In this document: positions 54,379 to 62,091 of the stretch, in pieces
How positions within the stretch are numbered: the first letter of the stretch is position 1
How the letters are laid out: each line of letters opens with the position of its first letter
NCBI GenBank assembly: GCA_002702655.1
Contig: PABB01000021.1
Span: 51,732 to 115,731 of the forward strand
Length of the DNA stretch: 64,000 bases
Direction: 5' to 3'
Origin: Planctomycetaceae bacterium
GTDB taxonomy: Bacteria > Planctomycetota > Planctomycetia > Pirellulales > Lacipirellulaceae
Notes under the pieces: model-generated
The model's database searches: none
Seen by the model: the letters and a program-made list of their open reading frames with translations, nothing else
Told to the model about the DNA's origin: nothing
Translations under genes and position numbers: made by a program

Positions 54379-56280
54379 TCACGGGTTGTTGCCGCGCGGT
54401 GACCCGCGACGGCGCTGGCCCGCCCAGGCCAGCGAACAGGCCGCGCAGGCGATCATTGCCAGCGTCGACGGTTCGGGCACGGACGACGCGGTCGGCGCGG
54501 CGCTCGACATACCCGACTGCTGCTGCCAAATCAGGAAGTCGGCGCCATTGGTCTGGCCGTCGTTGTTGGCGTCGCCGCCAGCTCCCGTGCCGTAGGCGCC
54601 GTTCCAAATCGCCAAGTCCGTCCCGTTGACGGTCCCGTCGCCATTGAAGTCGGCAGTCAAACCGCCAATGCTGCGGTAGGCAATCACGCCATCGCGGAAC
54701 TCCGTGTCGCCCGGGAACAAGTACTGGAAGTTCAAGTCCTCCGTGCCGCCGGCCGAAACCGTCTTGAACAGCGTGCCCAGGTTGTAGCCAAAGTTTGACC
54801 CGCCCGACATGAGGGTCGACGAGGTCGGCTTCAACTCGGCCAGCAGATTGGCGCTGGGGTTCGACTCGCGCCAATCGCCGCCCGCGGTGTCCTGGTCGTC
54901 GAGGCTGTTCCATTGCCCCGCGCCGGCCAGCAGCGAGCCCGACTCCGACTCGATTTTGTAGCCGTCGATGCTCACGCTAATCGCCGACTGGTTCTCCATG
55001 CGGGCGGCGCCCGTGTCGGGGTCGACGACCAGTACCAGATTGTTGTACTGTTTGTCGCCCACGTAGTTGACGATGCCCTGAGTCACCACGCCGCCAGCCG
55101 AGTAGTACTCGAACGAGATGTCTTCCAACTCGGTGTCGAACTCTGTGGGCGTCGGCAGTTGGAACGTCGAACCAATCGCAATGGTCGAGTTGGTCAGCGT
55201 TTCGGCTCCGGTCGGCTTCAGTTCGCTCAGAGCATTGATCGACCCGCCCTGCGGAGACTCGCGCCAGTCGCTCTTGCCCTGATCCTGGAAGCTGTTCCAG
55301 CCGCTCGGGTTGATCCCGCCCAGCCCGGATTGAATCGAGTAGCCGTCGAAACTAATCGGCGCGGGGCCGCCGACGATTTCCATGACGCCCGTCTGGCGGT
55401 TGACGTTCAGCACCAGGCGCTGCTCGATCGAAAGCTGACCGTACACGCCGTTCACGCTTCCGGCGTCAGCGACCGTGCCGTACTGATAGATCTGGCCCAC
55501 CGGCAGCTCTGGCGCATCGGAGAGGTCGAGCGTGAACGAACCGTTGATGGCCGCGGCGTCGAACAGATTCCAACTGTCGCCCACAGTCGGCACAACGCCG
55601 TTGGAGAAGGTGGGACGCAAGATCGCGTTGTCGCTATTGACCGTCCCCGCGACTTTGATCGCCGAGTGCGTCGCCGCCGTGATTTCGGGAGCATACGTTG
55701 CCGTACTGTACCAGTCGAAGGTGCCGGTGGAGAAGTTGACGTTGGGGCCAACCACTCGCACCTCGCGCGATACGATCGCGCCGACGTCGATGGTGACGTT
55801 CGCCACGCCGGCGCCCGCACCGCCGACGGTCATGATGCTGCCGACGTCCAAACCGCCGACAATCAATGAGCGCCCTGAGATAGTGCCGCCAGGGTCGACG
55901 TTCATGAAGCCGATGCCGTCGCCGCCGACCCAGATTTGACCGTTGGAGACATTGCCGACCACGACTTGGGCGGAAACCTGCCCGCCGCTTTTGATGTTCA
56001 GCGTGCCGGTGTCGCCGACCTGTCGCCCAACGATGATCTGGCCGGGGAGGGAAAACAGATTCGTGTCGACCTCCACCGTGCCGCCATTACTGATACTGGC
56101 GACTTCGTCAAACGACGCGTCGGGTTGGAAGCCCAGATCCCATTTGTCGTCTTCTTCCCAGTTGCCTGGAGTGCCGGGCGCGCCCTGCCACTCGACAAAG
56201 GTCTGGGCCAGCGCCGCGGGCGCGCCTCCCAGCAGGCACAAAGCTGCTATTACTTGCGTGGATCGTCTTAGAGAGTTCAT
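54379..56280 (-). CDS. PEP-CTERM/dockerin autotransporter-like protein
   Basis: 633 residues from the ATG at 56280 (MNSLRRSTQVIAALCLLGGA, signal peptide). The first half is repetitive beta structure (GTVEVDTNLFSLPGQIIVGR, GTLNIKSGGQVSAQVVVGNV), as in planctomycete beta-helix surface proteins. The second half has two copies of a module (SIQSGLGGINPSGWNSFQDQ and KIESESGSLLAGAGQWNSLD, each with DWRES and LSELKPT/LAELKPT). Dockerin loops DFNGDGTVNGTDLAIWNGAY and DANNDGQTNGADFLIWQQQ, then VPEPSTLAMIACAACSLAWA and basic residues. Surface attachment is likely. Confidence 0.9.
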   Translation of the reverse strand: MNSLRRSTQVIAALCLLGGAPAALAQTFVEWQGAPGTPGNWEEDDKWDLGFQPDASFDEVASISNGGTVEVDTNLFSLPGQIIVGRQVGDTGTLNIKSGGQVSAQVVVGNVSNGQIWVGGDGIGFMNVDPGGTISGRSLIVGGLDVGSIMTVGGAGAGVANVTIDVGAIVSREVRVVGPNVNFSTGTFDWYSTATYAPEITAATHSAIKVAGTVNSDNAILRPTFSNGVVPTVGDSWNLFDAAAINGSFTLDLSDAPELPVGQIYQYGTVADAGSVNGVYGQLSIEQRLVLNVNRQTGVMEIVGGPAPISFDGYSIQSGLGGINPSGWNSFQDQGKSDWRESPQGGSINALSELKPTGAETLTNSTIAIGSTFQLPTPTEFDTELEDISFEYYSAGGVVTQGIVNYVGDKQYNNLVLVVDPDTGAARMENQSAISVSIDGYKIESESGSLLAGAGQWNSLDDQDTAGGDWRESNPSANLLAELKPTSSTLMSGGSNFGYNLGTLFKTVSAGGTEDLNFQYLFPGDTEFRDGVIAYRSIGGLTADFNGDGTVNGTDLAIWNGAYGTGAGGDANNDGQTNGADFLIWQQQSGMSSAAPTASSVPEPSTLAMIACAACSLAWAGQRRRGSPRGNNP

Positions 56281-56341
56281 TGAAAAGCGCCTCGTAGGGG
56301 GATTGTCGTAGATGTTTCGAGAACAAGAAGTCGACAAGCGG

Positions 56342-57295
56342 CTAGCTGCGACGACGCAGCAGGCCTGCCCCAAACAAAACGCCCAGCCCGGCCAATGCGA
56401 TGGAGGCAGGCTCGGGAATGGTCCCGGCTGCTCCGGTGGCGCCGGCCCCGGTGGCGACGCGCCACTCGCGGAAGTCTTTCTGATCGACGACGCCGTCAAA
56501 ATTGACGTCGCCCATCGTGCCGGCGGTCGCCGGCGTCGAGAGGAAGTTGTCGCTGATCATGATGAAGTCGTTGATGTTGACGATGCCGTTGCCATCGGCG
56601 TCGCCGGGCACGTTCAGCAGCGTGCCGAAGACGTCGATTTCCGAGTAGCCGGTGTAGCCGTTCTCGACGGCGAGAAAATTTAGGCGAATGTTGGTCACCG
56701 CGCTGGCCAAATTGGCCGCCACGTTCTCAGTGAACATCACTCGCGACGAGACCGGCGTCGTGTCGGTGCCTTGGACGCCTGGGTTAATGTCGACGGTGCT
56801 GAGCGTCGAGTAGTTGGCGCCGCCGTCGGTGGAGATTTGCAGGTCGTAGTGCTGTGCGTCGCGACCGCCGTCGTTCCAGCCGCCGTAGACGAGGATCGAA
56901 TCGATGTCGTAAGCGCCGCCCAGCGAGTAGGTGACCGTGGTTCCCGAGCCGCTGCCGTTGCCGGCGGTGGCGTAGGCCGTGTGCAAGCTCTCGGCCGTGC
57001 CGTCGCCGTAAAACGTGGTGACCGTGCCGTCAGTCAAGGCCGCCAGCCCCTTAGACAACTCCAACGTGAAGTTGCCGTTGGACGCCGAGGGGAGCATGCC
57101 TTCCAGCACGTCGGTCGTCGACGGACCCGCGGTGGTGAACGGGGCCGTGATCGGGAACGACGGCGTGTACTCGCCCGAGCCGCCGCCAGGAGCGAAGTCC
57201 GTCTGGATGCTCTGCACAACCGCCGCGGAAGCCGCGGAAGCCAGGCAGGCGATGGCCAGAGTGCACAGCGTGACAGCAAATCTGCGTTGCGACAT
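56342..57295 (-). CDS. PEP-CTERM/dockerin secreted protein
   Basis: 317 residues, ATG at 57295, signal peptide ending CLASAASA. Residues 30-225 resemble a discoidin-like or jelly-roll domain (YDIDSILVYGGWNDGGRDAQ-HYDLQISTDGG, SEIDVFGTLLNV). Dockerin loops DADGNGIVNINDFIMISDNF and DVNFDGVVDQKDFREWRV, then IPEPASIALAGLGVLFGAGL-LRRRS. Same strand and close to its neighbours. Confidence 0.9.
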   Translation of the reverse strand: MSQRRFAVTLCTLAIACLASAASAAVVQSIQTDFAPGGGSGEYTPSFPITAPFTTAGPSTTDVLEGMLPSASNGNFTLELSKGLAALTDGTVTTFYGDGTAESLHTAYATAGNGSGSGTTVTYSLGGAYDIDSILVYGGWNDGGRDAQHYDLQISTDGGANYSTLSTVDINPGVQGTDTTPVSSRVMFTENVAANLASAVTNIRLNFLAVENGYTGYSEIDVFGTLLNVPGDADGNGIVNINDFIMISDNFLSTPATAGTMGDVNFDGVVDQKDFREWRVATGAGATGAAGTIPEPASIALAGLGVLFGAGLLRRRS

Positions 57296-57413
57296 TGGAA
57301 AAGCCTCTCTGTCGAGTCAGTAAGGAGGAATCAAGATTGTCAGACGGTCGTTGGCGTGCCCCGCGGAACGTCTCGCCATGGCGACGCCCCGCTGCTGCGC
57401 TCGCCGCGCGCCG

Positions 57414-57875
57414 TCATGTGTCGGTCGTCGTAAGCACGAAGTCGTGCTCGTTGTCGCCGTGGACGATGTCCACGGTCAGTTCCGTGTTGGCGTTGTATTT
57501 TTCGGGGAGCGATTCGCCCATGACCTCGGCCACAGGGCTGTCGGGCGTGTTGTACAGCTTCCGCTTGCCGACGACCTTGGGGACGAAGATGGCGACCTTG
57601 TTCGTGCCCACCGGCAGCACGGCGGTGAACTTGCCGTCGACGACCTTCGCGCCGGCGGTGGGGCCGGAGCCGTCGACTGGCGTGAAATTCATGGCCCCGT
57701 TGCCGGCCAACTCGCCGTCAATCGTGACCGTGCCCGTCAAGCGACCGCGGTTGTCCGGCAACCCGTCGCTGCAACCGGCGGCCAGCAACAGTGCCGTCAG
57801 AATCAATAGAGCGAGCACCCGGACCGGTCGATGTGTTGAGCACTGCGATGCAGCAGAGAGACGAGATCGATTCAT
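57414..57875 (-). CDS. Small lipoprotein with transthyretin-like domain
   Basis: 153 residues, ATG at 57875. Lipobox LTALLLAAGC near residues 27-36. Core GRLTGTVTIDGELAGNGAMN-FTPVDG and VVDGKFTAVLPVGTNKVAIF is the same fold as the protein at 43107. It starts one base before the DUF1559 stop codon, so it is in an operon with it, the usual pairing of these two families in planctomycetes. Function unknown. Confidence 0.87.
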   Translation of the reverse strand: MNRSRLSAASQCSTHRPVRVLALLILTALLLAAGCSDGLPDNRGRLTGTVTIDGELAGNGAMNFTPVDGSGPTAGAKVVDGKFTAVLPVGTNKVAIFVPKVVGKRKLYNTPDSPVAEVMGESLPEKYNANTELTVDIVHGDNEHDFVLTTTDT

Positions 57876-57876
57876 G

Positions 57877-58875
57877 TTAGTTGACGACTTCGCCCCCGTT
57901 CATCGTGCTCAGGGCTTGCCAGATCGATAGGGATACGTCGTCGCTGTAAAACTCAACCGAACTGTCGCACCGCAGCACGTTGACCCCTCCCGGGTGGCGG
58001 CTGCGGGAGGCGCTCTGCTGATTCGTGAAATCGGAACTGAGGTTGCTCGACTGGGTCGTCGTCTGCCCGGGCGCCACGACCGGCATCAGCGGATCGTCGT
58101 TGTCCACGTACCGCGGGACATGGTCGAACGCGGTCGAGTTGGGGGTGTTCTCCGTCTGGAAGCGAAACACGCCTTCGTCGTTCAGGAAATCGCCCCGCCA
58201 ATCCACGTCGGCTTCGGCCCACGCCTTGAGCGTCTCGCCGATCATCAGCGTGTTTGACAACCCGTCAGTGATCTCCGCGAACTTCGTCTCGCGCGGGTCG
58301 TAGGTTCGCCCGTTCACCTGTGAGAAGGGCGCAATGCCGTTGCCCCGGTCCTCGTTGTAGGCGCGACCATAGCGAGCCGTGCCCCAGTTGACGACGTAGT
58401 TGCCGCGCCGGCGCTGGTAAGTCCCCACCGACTGATCGCGACCGACGCCAAAATCCGTCGGGCAGTTGTACATAGGAACCGCAACGCCTCCCAACCCGTC
58501 CAACGTGTTATGAATCGTGACTGGCGGATTGTAGAACGGCAGGTCCAAATCGTTGGCCGCGTCGAGATTCGTTTGCTCGATGTACGGCCACAGGTGCATC
58601 ACCCAAGTCTGTCGCGGGCGGTACAACGGGTCGGTCGTCGCCACGCCTTCATAGCCTTGGGCGCCAATCGGAAGATGGTTGTTGGCGTCGTGATACAACT
58701 GCATCGCAAGCCCCCATTGCTTCAGATTGTTGATGCACTGGGTCCGCCGCGCCGCCTCGCGGGCGGCCTGCACGGCGGGCAGCAAGAGGGCGACCAGCAC
58801 CCCGATGATCGCGATCACGACCAGCAATTCGACAAGAGTGAATGCGCCGAGCCGTCGGCGCCGGAGGTCCGTCAT
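57877..58875 (-). CDS. DUF1559 protein with type IV pilin-like N-terminus
   Basis: 332 residues from the ATG at 58875 (MTDLRRRRLGAFTLVELLVV); the longer open frame upstream to 59310 has no start support. The GAFTLVELLVVIAIIGVLVA prepilin signal and helix is followed by LLLPAVQAAREAARRTQCIN-NLKQ, then the DUF1559 domain (YNCPTDFGVGR, EITDGLSNTLMIGE, SRHPGGVNVLRCD). It would be cut by a prepilin peptidase and form part of pilus- or secretion-like fibres. It starts the minus-strand run toward 54 kb. Confidence 0.93.
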   Translation of the reverse strand: MTDLRRRRLGAFTLVELLVVIAIIGVLVALLLPAVQAAREAARRTQCINNLKQWGLAMQLYHDANNHLPIGAQGYEGVATTDPLYRPRQTWVMHLWPYIEQTNLDAANDLDLPFYNPPVTIHNTLDGLGGVAVPMYNCPTDFGVGRDQSVGTYQRRRGNYVVNWGTARYGRAYNEDRGNGIAPFSQVNGRTYDPRETKFAEITDGLSNTLMIGETLKAWAEADVDWRGDFLNDEGVFRFQTENTPNSTAFDHVPRYVDNDDPLMPVVAPGQTTTQSSNLSSDFTNQQSASRSRHPGGVNVLRCDSSVEFYSDDVSLSIWQALSTMNGGEVVN

Positions 58876-59335
58876 CGTCTCATGTTCCTCACGTGAAGCG
58901 CACACCCACGGCGGATGCGCCGCGCCTGGCTGCCCACACAGGCGCGCACGCGATCCAGCCGCGGGATGAAGCCAGGAATTCAACCAGACAAGAGGCGAAA
59001 GCAGGCCACTCTGACTGACTGCGTCGCTCACCCAGCTCGCGACGCCTGTCAATCCACCCGACCAGGGACCGCCCTTCGGGTTCGTCCACTGGTTAGATTG
59101 TTCCGAGACCGGGAATTTGACAGAGAATCTCAGGTTTTCGCCGATGTTGGGCGATTTGCTGGGCACTCGGCGCCCCGGGGCAGGTTCCGGCGACTTCCCG
59201 AACGCTGTAAAGAGGAAGGGGACCTCGTCGGCCAGGGCCTGAGTCGGCACAGAAAGTGCTCGGCGCACGCCCGGGCGCTGCTTGTCACTGCTCGCCGGAT
59301 CGCGTACCACTAGAAGATTGGCGTTTGGCCGCCAC
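58876..59335. other. Intergenic region upstream of the DUF1559 gene
   Basis: About 460 bp without a convincing gene; minus-strand promoter for DUF1559 expected here. No clear operator seen. Confidence 0.4.
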
Positions 59336-59354
59336 GCGTCCGTAGCTCAATTGG
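59336..59354 (+). other. Fragment resembling the 5' end of tRNA-Arg
   Basis: GCGTCCGTAGCTCAATTGG matches the acceptor strand, D-stem and D-loop start of bacterial tRNA-Arg. The complementary D-stem half GAGC and everything after are missing, so this is not a complete tRNA gene. It lies where the chromosomal part ends and the plasmid-like part begins. Confidence 0.5.
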
Positions 59355-59471
59355 CTACCTCGACCGCGGCATCATAACTGTTGGCAGTGAACGACTTACG
59401 TCGACAGAGATTTTTCTGGCAGTTGCCCCTCGATGCCCATTTTCGCCTTGTTTTTCGCATGGCGGATTTTC

Positions 59472-59494
59472 ATTTACTGCCAGATTTACTGCCA
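59472..59494. repeat. Tandem ATTTACTGCCA repeats
   Basis: ATTTACTGCCA at 59472-59482 and 59484-59494, with an inverted CTGGCAG at about 59427. Such repeats next to a tRNA fragment could be recombinase binding sites at the end of an integrated element. Confidence 0.5.
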
Positions 59495-59534
59495 TGGCAG
59501 CGGGTTGTTCGGCGCGGGGACGCCGGGTATTCCC

Positions 59535-59840
59535 CTACTCGTTCTCTGGTAGCTGGCGGGGAAGATCGCGCACGCCATCGATGAGTCGCATGACCTCGAT
59601 GCCATTGGTATGCAGCCTGTAGAAGAGCAGCCAGCGCTTGTGGCGAAAGTAACTCCATTCGCTGGGCGCGAGTGGATGCTTGACCGGGGGCAGATTCCGT
59701 GCCGCATGCTCATTCGCCCGGTCACGAATCTCACCGTAAATCCGCTCAGCCGTCTCCGGCCGGCCGTCAACGACCGCAATCTGAAAGAGTATGTCGTCGA
59801 GGTCCTCCTCGGCAACGGGCGTCCAAGCCGCGACGCCCAT
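59535..59840 (-). CDS. RelE/ParE-type toxin
   Basis: 101 residues from the ATG at 59840; a GTG three bases earlier is possible. ParE/RelE fold: WTPVAEEDLDDILFQIAVVD, PETAERIYGEIRDRANEHA, PLAPSEWSYFRHKRWLLFYR-LHTNGIEVMRLIDGVRDLPR. The first gene of the pair upstream is a ParD-like antitoxin whose stop is two bases away, the normal order and spacing. ParE toxins poison gyrase, RelE toxins cut mRNA; which applies is not clear. It would stabilise the mobile element. Confidence 0.9.
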   Translation of the reverse strand: MGVAAWTPVAEEDLDDILFQIAVVDGRPETAERIYGEIRDRANEHAARNLPPVKHPLAPSEWSYFRHKRWLLFYRLHTNGIEVMRLIDGVRDLPRQLPENE

Positions 59841-59842
59841 CA

Positions 59843-60103
59843 CTAGTCGATGATCCCATCGGATTGAAGTCGTTCGCGAAGTCGCCCGAGTACGGCCCGA
59901 TCATCGAGTGGACGTGACAGACGTTGCCGGCTTTGACTCTCGGCCATTCGGTTTCGCTCATGCCATCTGGCAAGCGTCTGCTCTTCGAGGGCGTCGAGTG
60001 CGTCCATCGCGTCGCGAAGCACGTCACCTTCGCTGCCGTACCGACCGCTGGTCATGCGGTCCGCCACTCGTTCGCGTATGTCTGATGGAATAACTGCGTC
60101 CAT
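59843..60103 (-). CDS. ParD-like ribbon-helix-helix antitoxin
   Basis: 86 residues from the ATG at 60103 (MDAVIPSDIRERVADRMTSG); a GTG 6 bases upstream is possible. The N-terminal 40 residues fit the ribbon-helix-helix DNA-binding fold (GRYGSEGDVLRDAMDALDAL), the rest is a flexible toxin-binding tail rich in Arg/Leu. It neutralises the toxin and represses the operon. A regulatory palindrome in front was not identified. Confidence 0.88.
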   Translation of the reverse strand: MDAVIPSDIRERVADRMTSGRYGSEGDVLRDAMDALDALEEQTLARWHERNRMAESQSRQRLSRPLDDRAVLGRLRERLQSDGIID

Positions 60104-60153
60104 GCTCACAGCTTATCACAGGCAGAAAATCCTGGGAATCAAAATCGACACGG

Positions 60154-60612
60154 TCAACTGGCCTTGGCGTACTCGCCGTACTTTTCCTCAAGCATCGCCA
60201 GGGCCTCATCGTAGAACTCTTGCTTACAACCAGAAAAGACGCCGTCGCCCCTCATCCGGTAGTAGATCCTATCAAGCAATTCAAGTCTCTTCTCGCGAGC
60301 CTTGTAACTCGGCGTTACCCACCGGCTCTCGCGCAACTCCTCCGCGCGGCGCAACCTCTGCTGCTCCTCAGCCTCTTTCCGTTTGCGGGCAGCCTCTTGC
60401 TTCTTTCTGCGTGCAGCGGCTTCGGCGTCTTCGTCAGTGGCGTGGGAGGCGCCGTCTTGCGGCTTCGCGTCCGTTGACGATTTTGGCGTGGTTTTGGATT
60501 CCCCTATTCGTCTGGCTTGCTTCCGCCGCTCTTCGAGTTTCGTTGAAACGTCATCGAGCCTGTCGACCGGATCAAGCTCGGCGGAAATGTCATAGGCTCT
60601 GTTGTCATTCAT
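60154..60612 (-). CDS. Coiled-coil partner of ParA
   Basis: 152 residues. A polar N-terminal part, then a long Lys/Arg/Glu-rich helix (ARRKKQEAARKRKEAEEQQR-LRRAEELRES, about 88-115) and a C-terminal globular end (LELLDRIYYRMRGDGVFSGC). It overlaps the ParA gene by 8 bp, so it is translationally coupled to it. In plasmids this position is held by a ParB-type or adaptor protein, but no ParB domain is visible. It may be a new centromere-binding adaptor. Confidence 0.78.
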   Translation of the reverse strand: MNDNRAYDISAELDPVDRLDDVSTKLEERRKQARRIGESKTTPKSSTDAKPQDGASHATDEDAEAAARRKKQEAARKRKEAEEQQRLRRAEELRESRWVTPSYKAREKRLELLDRIYYRMRGDGVFSGCKQEFYDEALAMLEEKYGEYAKAS

Positions 60613-61321
60613 TAGCTGCCCTCCCCTGCCGCGTCAGTCGCGACAAAATCACTTCGTAGACGAACGCCGCAATGTCCATTGCGCACTTGTCGCTCTTCTT
60701 AACTGGATTGGCATTCGGGTTTCTCGTGACGAACTCGCAGAGCCGATGCCACTCATAGAATCGAAGCTCGCATCGTGACACATGGTAGCCGAGTTCTACG
60801 AGTTGCCTACGATAGTGCAGAGCGCTGCGGCTCTGGCGCCCAGCAGGGAGCGGCGGCACTTCGTTGAAAATGATCGTCGAATCGGGTCGCCCGTTCTGCC
60901 GCGTCTGCGATCGCCGAATCATTCGCAACACCGACTGGCTGCCGCGCACGTCTTTGAGCGATAACTTGATCGGCACGACGACGAGATCGGCCACGGAGCA
61001 GATTGTGGCGACTTCCTCGCCAGAGGTCTGCCCCGGTGCGTCAAAGAGAATGATGTCGTGCTGTTCGCCGAGTTCCTGAATCGCATCGTCGATATCAAAT
61101 GCGGTCCTTGCCGTGCGGGTTTCGATGCCCGGTTCGAACCGATTGAGAGCCGCAGCGTTGATCCCCCCTTCTTCGGCATCGATAAGTGCCACGCGACGGC
61201 CCTGATCGAACAGCTCCACTGCGCTATTCAAGGCGAGCGTGGTCTTTCCCGGTCCACCCTTTCCGTTGGCAAAGCCAACGACGAAGGCTGTTTCTGTATC
61301 TTTCGATTCACACTTGGTCAC
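60605..61321 (-). CDS. parA: ParA-family partition ATPase
   Basis: 238 residues, GTG start at 61321. Deviant Walker A GKGGPGKTT (about 20-28) with the signature Lys, VALIDAEEGGINAAALNRFE (switch I region), DIILFDAPGQTSGEE (Walker B) and VVVPIKLSLKDVRGS. Single-domain ParA without N-terminal helix-turn-helix, as in type Ib plasmid partition. It would move the element's DNA on the nucleoid together with the coiled-coil partner. Divergent from the replication gene, with the iteron origin between. Confidence 0.92.
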   Translation of the reverse strand: MTKCESKDTETAFVVGFANGKGGPGKTTLALNSAVELFDQGRRVALIDAEEGGINAAALNRFEPGIETRTARTAFDIDDAIQELGEQHDIILFDAPGQTSGEEVATICSVADLVVVPIKLSLKDVRGSQSVLRMIRRSQTRQNGRPDSTIIFNEVPPLPAGRQSRSALHYRRQLVELGYHVSRCELRFYEWHRLCEFVTRNPNANPVKKSDKCAMDIAAFVYEVILSRLTRQGRAANE

Positions 61322-61845
61322 GATCGAACGCTAGCACGGACGAACGCAGCCAACAAGATACGAAGTTGGTCAGCTGCAAACGAACGAAACTGCATGCGTG
61401 TGTAACTGGTTTCGCTATCGCGTGGGTACGAACGCGCGCAGCTGCGAAGTTGACAAGTTGACTCGCCACGATGGCCCAATTGCATTGCATCGCGGCAACT
61501 CGATTCGCGGAGAAGGCCGCTCTCTGCGCCGTAGCGAAGAGATCATGGGTTGGCCTATGGGTCAGGTCGTTTCGGAAGAATCGGCGCTCTGAGAGCCATT
61601 CTGTGCGTCGCCCATTTTGGGGGCGGGACGGGTCGTGGAAGCGGGAAACGAGTGCGAAGGGACGAGAATCGAAAGGCGTGGACCGTTACCCTGCGGTCGC
61701 GACAGGGAACCTTCGACTGCTTGAGCCGCGCAGATGTCGTCACGCGGCGACGTGCATTCTGCATCTTGCCAGGTCGCGTACAATCGTCGTAGGGTAGCTT
61801 CAAGTTGGTTGAAGTTCAGTGCGCTAGCTTCTGCACGGAGCGGGC
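61322..61845. other. Region between parA and the iterons
   Basis: No good gene. ACGAACG occurs three times within the first 120 bp and CAGCTGC twice, possibly a centromere (parS-like) or operator region. The weak open frames here lack homologous features. Confidence 0.4.
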
Positions 61846-61973
61846 GCGTTAAATGACGGACGTTTTGTGCGTTACCTGACGGATGGCGCACGTTAAATGA
61901 GGGATAGCGAATGCGTGAGATGAGGGATGATGATGCGTTACATGACGGATGGAGACGCGTTAAACGAGGGATG
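61846..61973 (+). repeat. Plasmid-type replication origin: six iterons
   Basis: Six copies of a 17-bp core like GCGTTAAATGASGGATG starting at 61846, 61869, 61890, 61913, 61935 and 61957, so 21-23 bp (two helical turns) apart. They lie just upstream of an RPA-type initiator gene. The stretch behind them (about 62015-62060, CTAAAGAGATCTAGAATCTA) is AT-rich and could be the melting site. Confidence 0.9.
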
Positions 61974-62091
61974 ATTGCAGGCCAATTCGCGAATGATTTC
62001 GGGTACTTCCCGGGCCTATATCTAAAGAGATCTAGAATCTATGAATCTAGAAGGAATGCTCAGCAGACTCCTTTGGATTTGAGGAGGCAGG

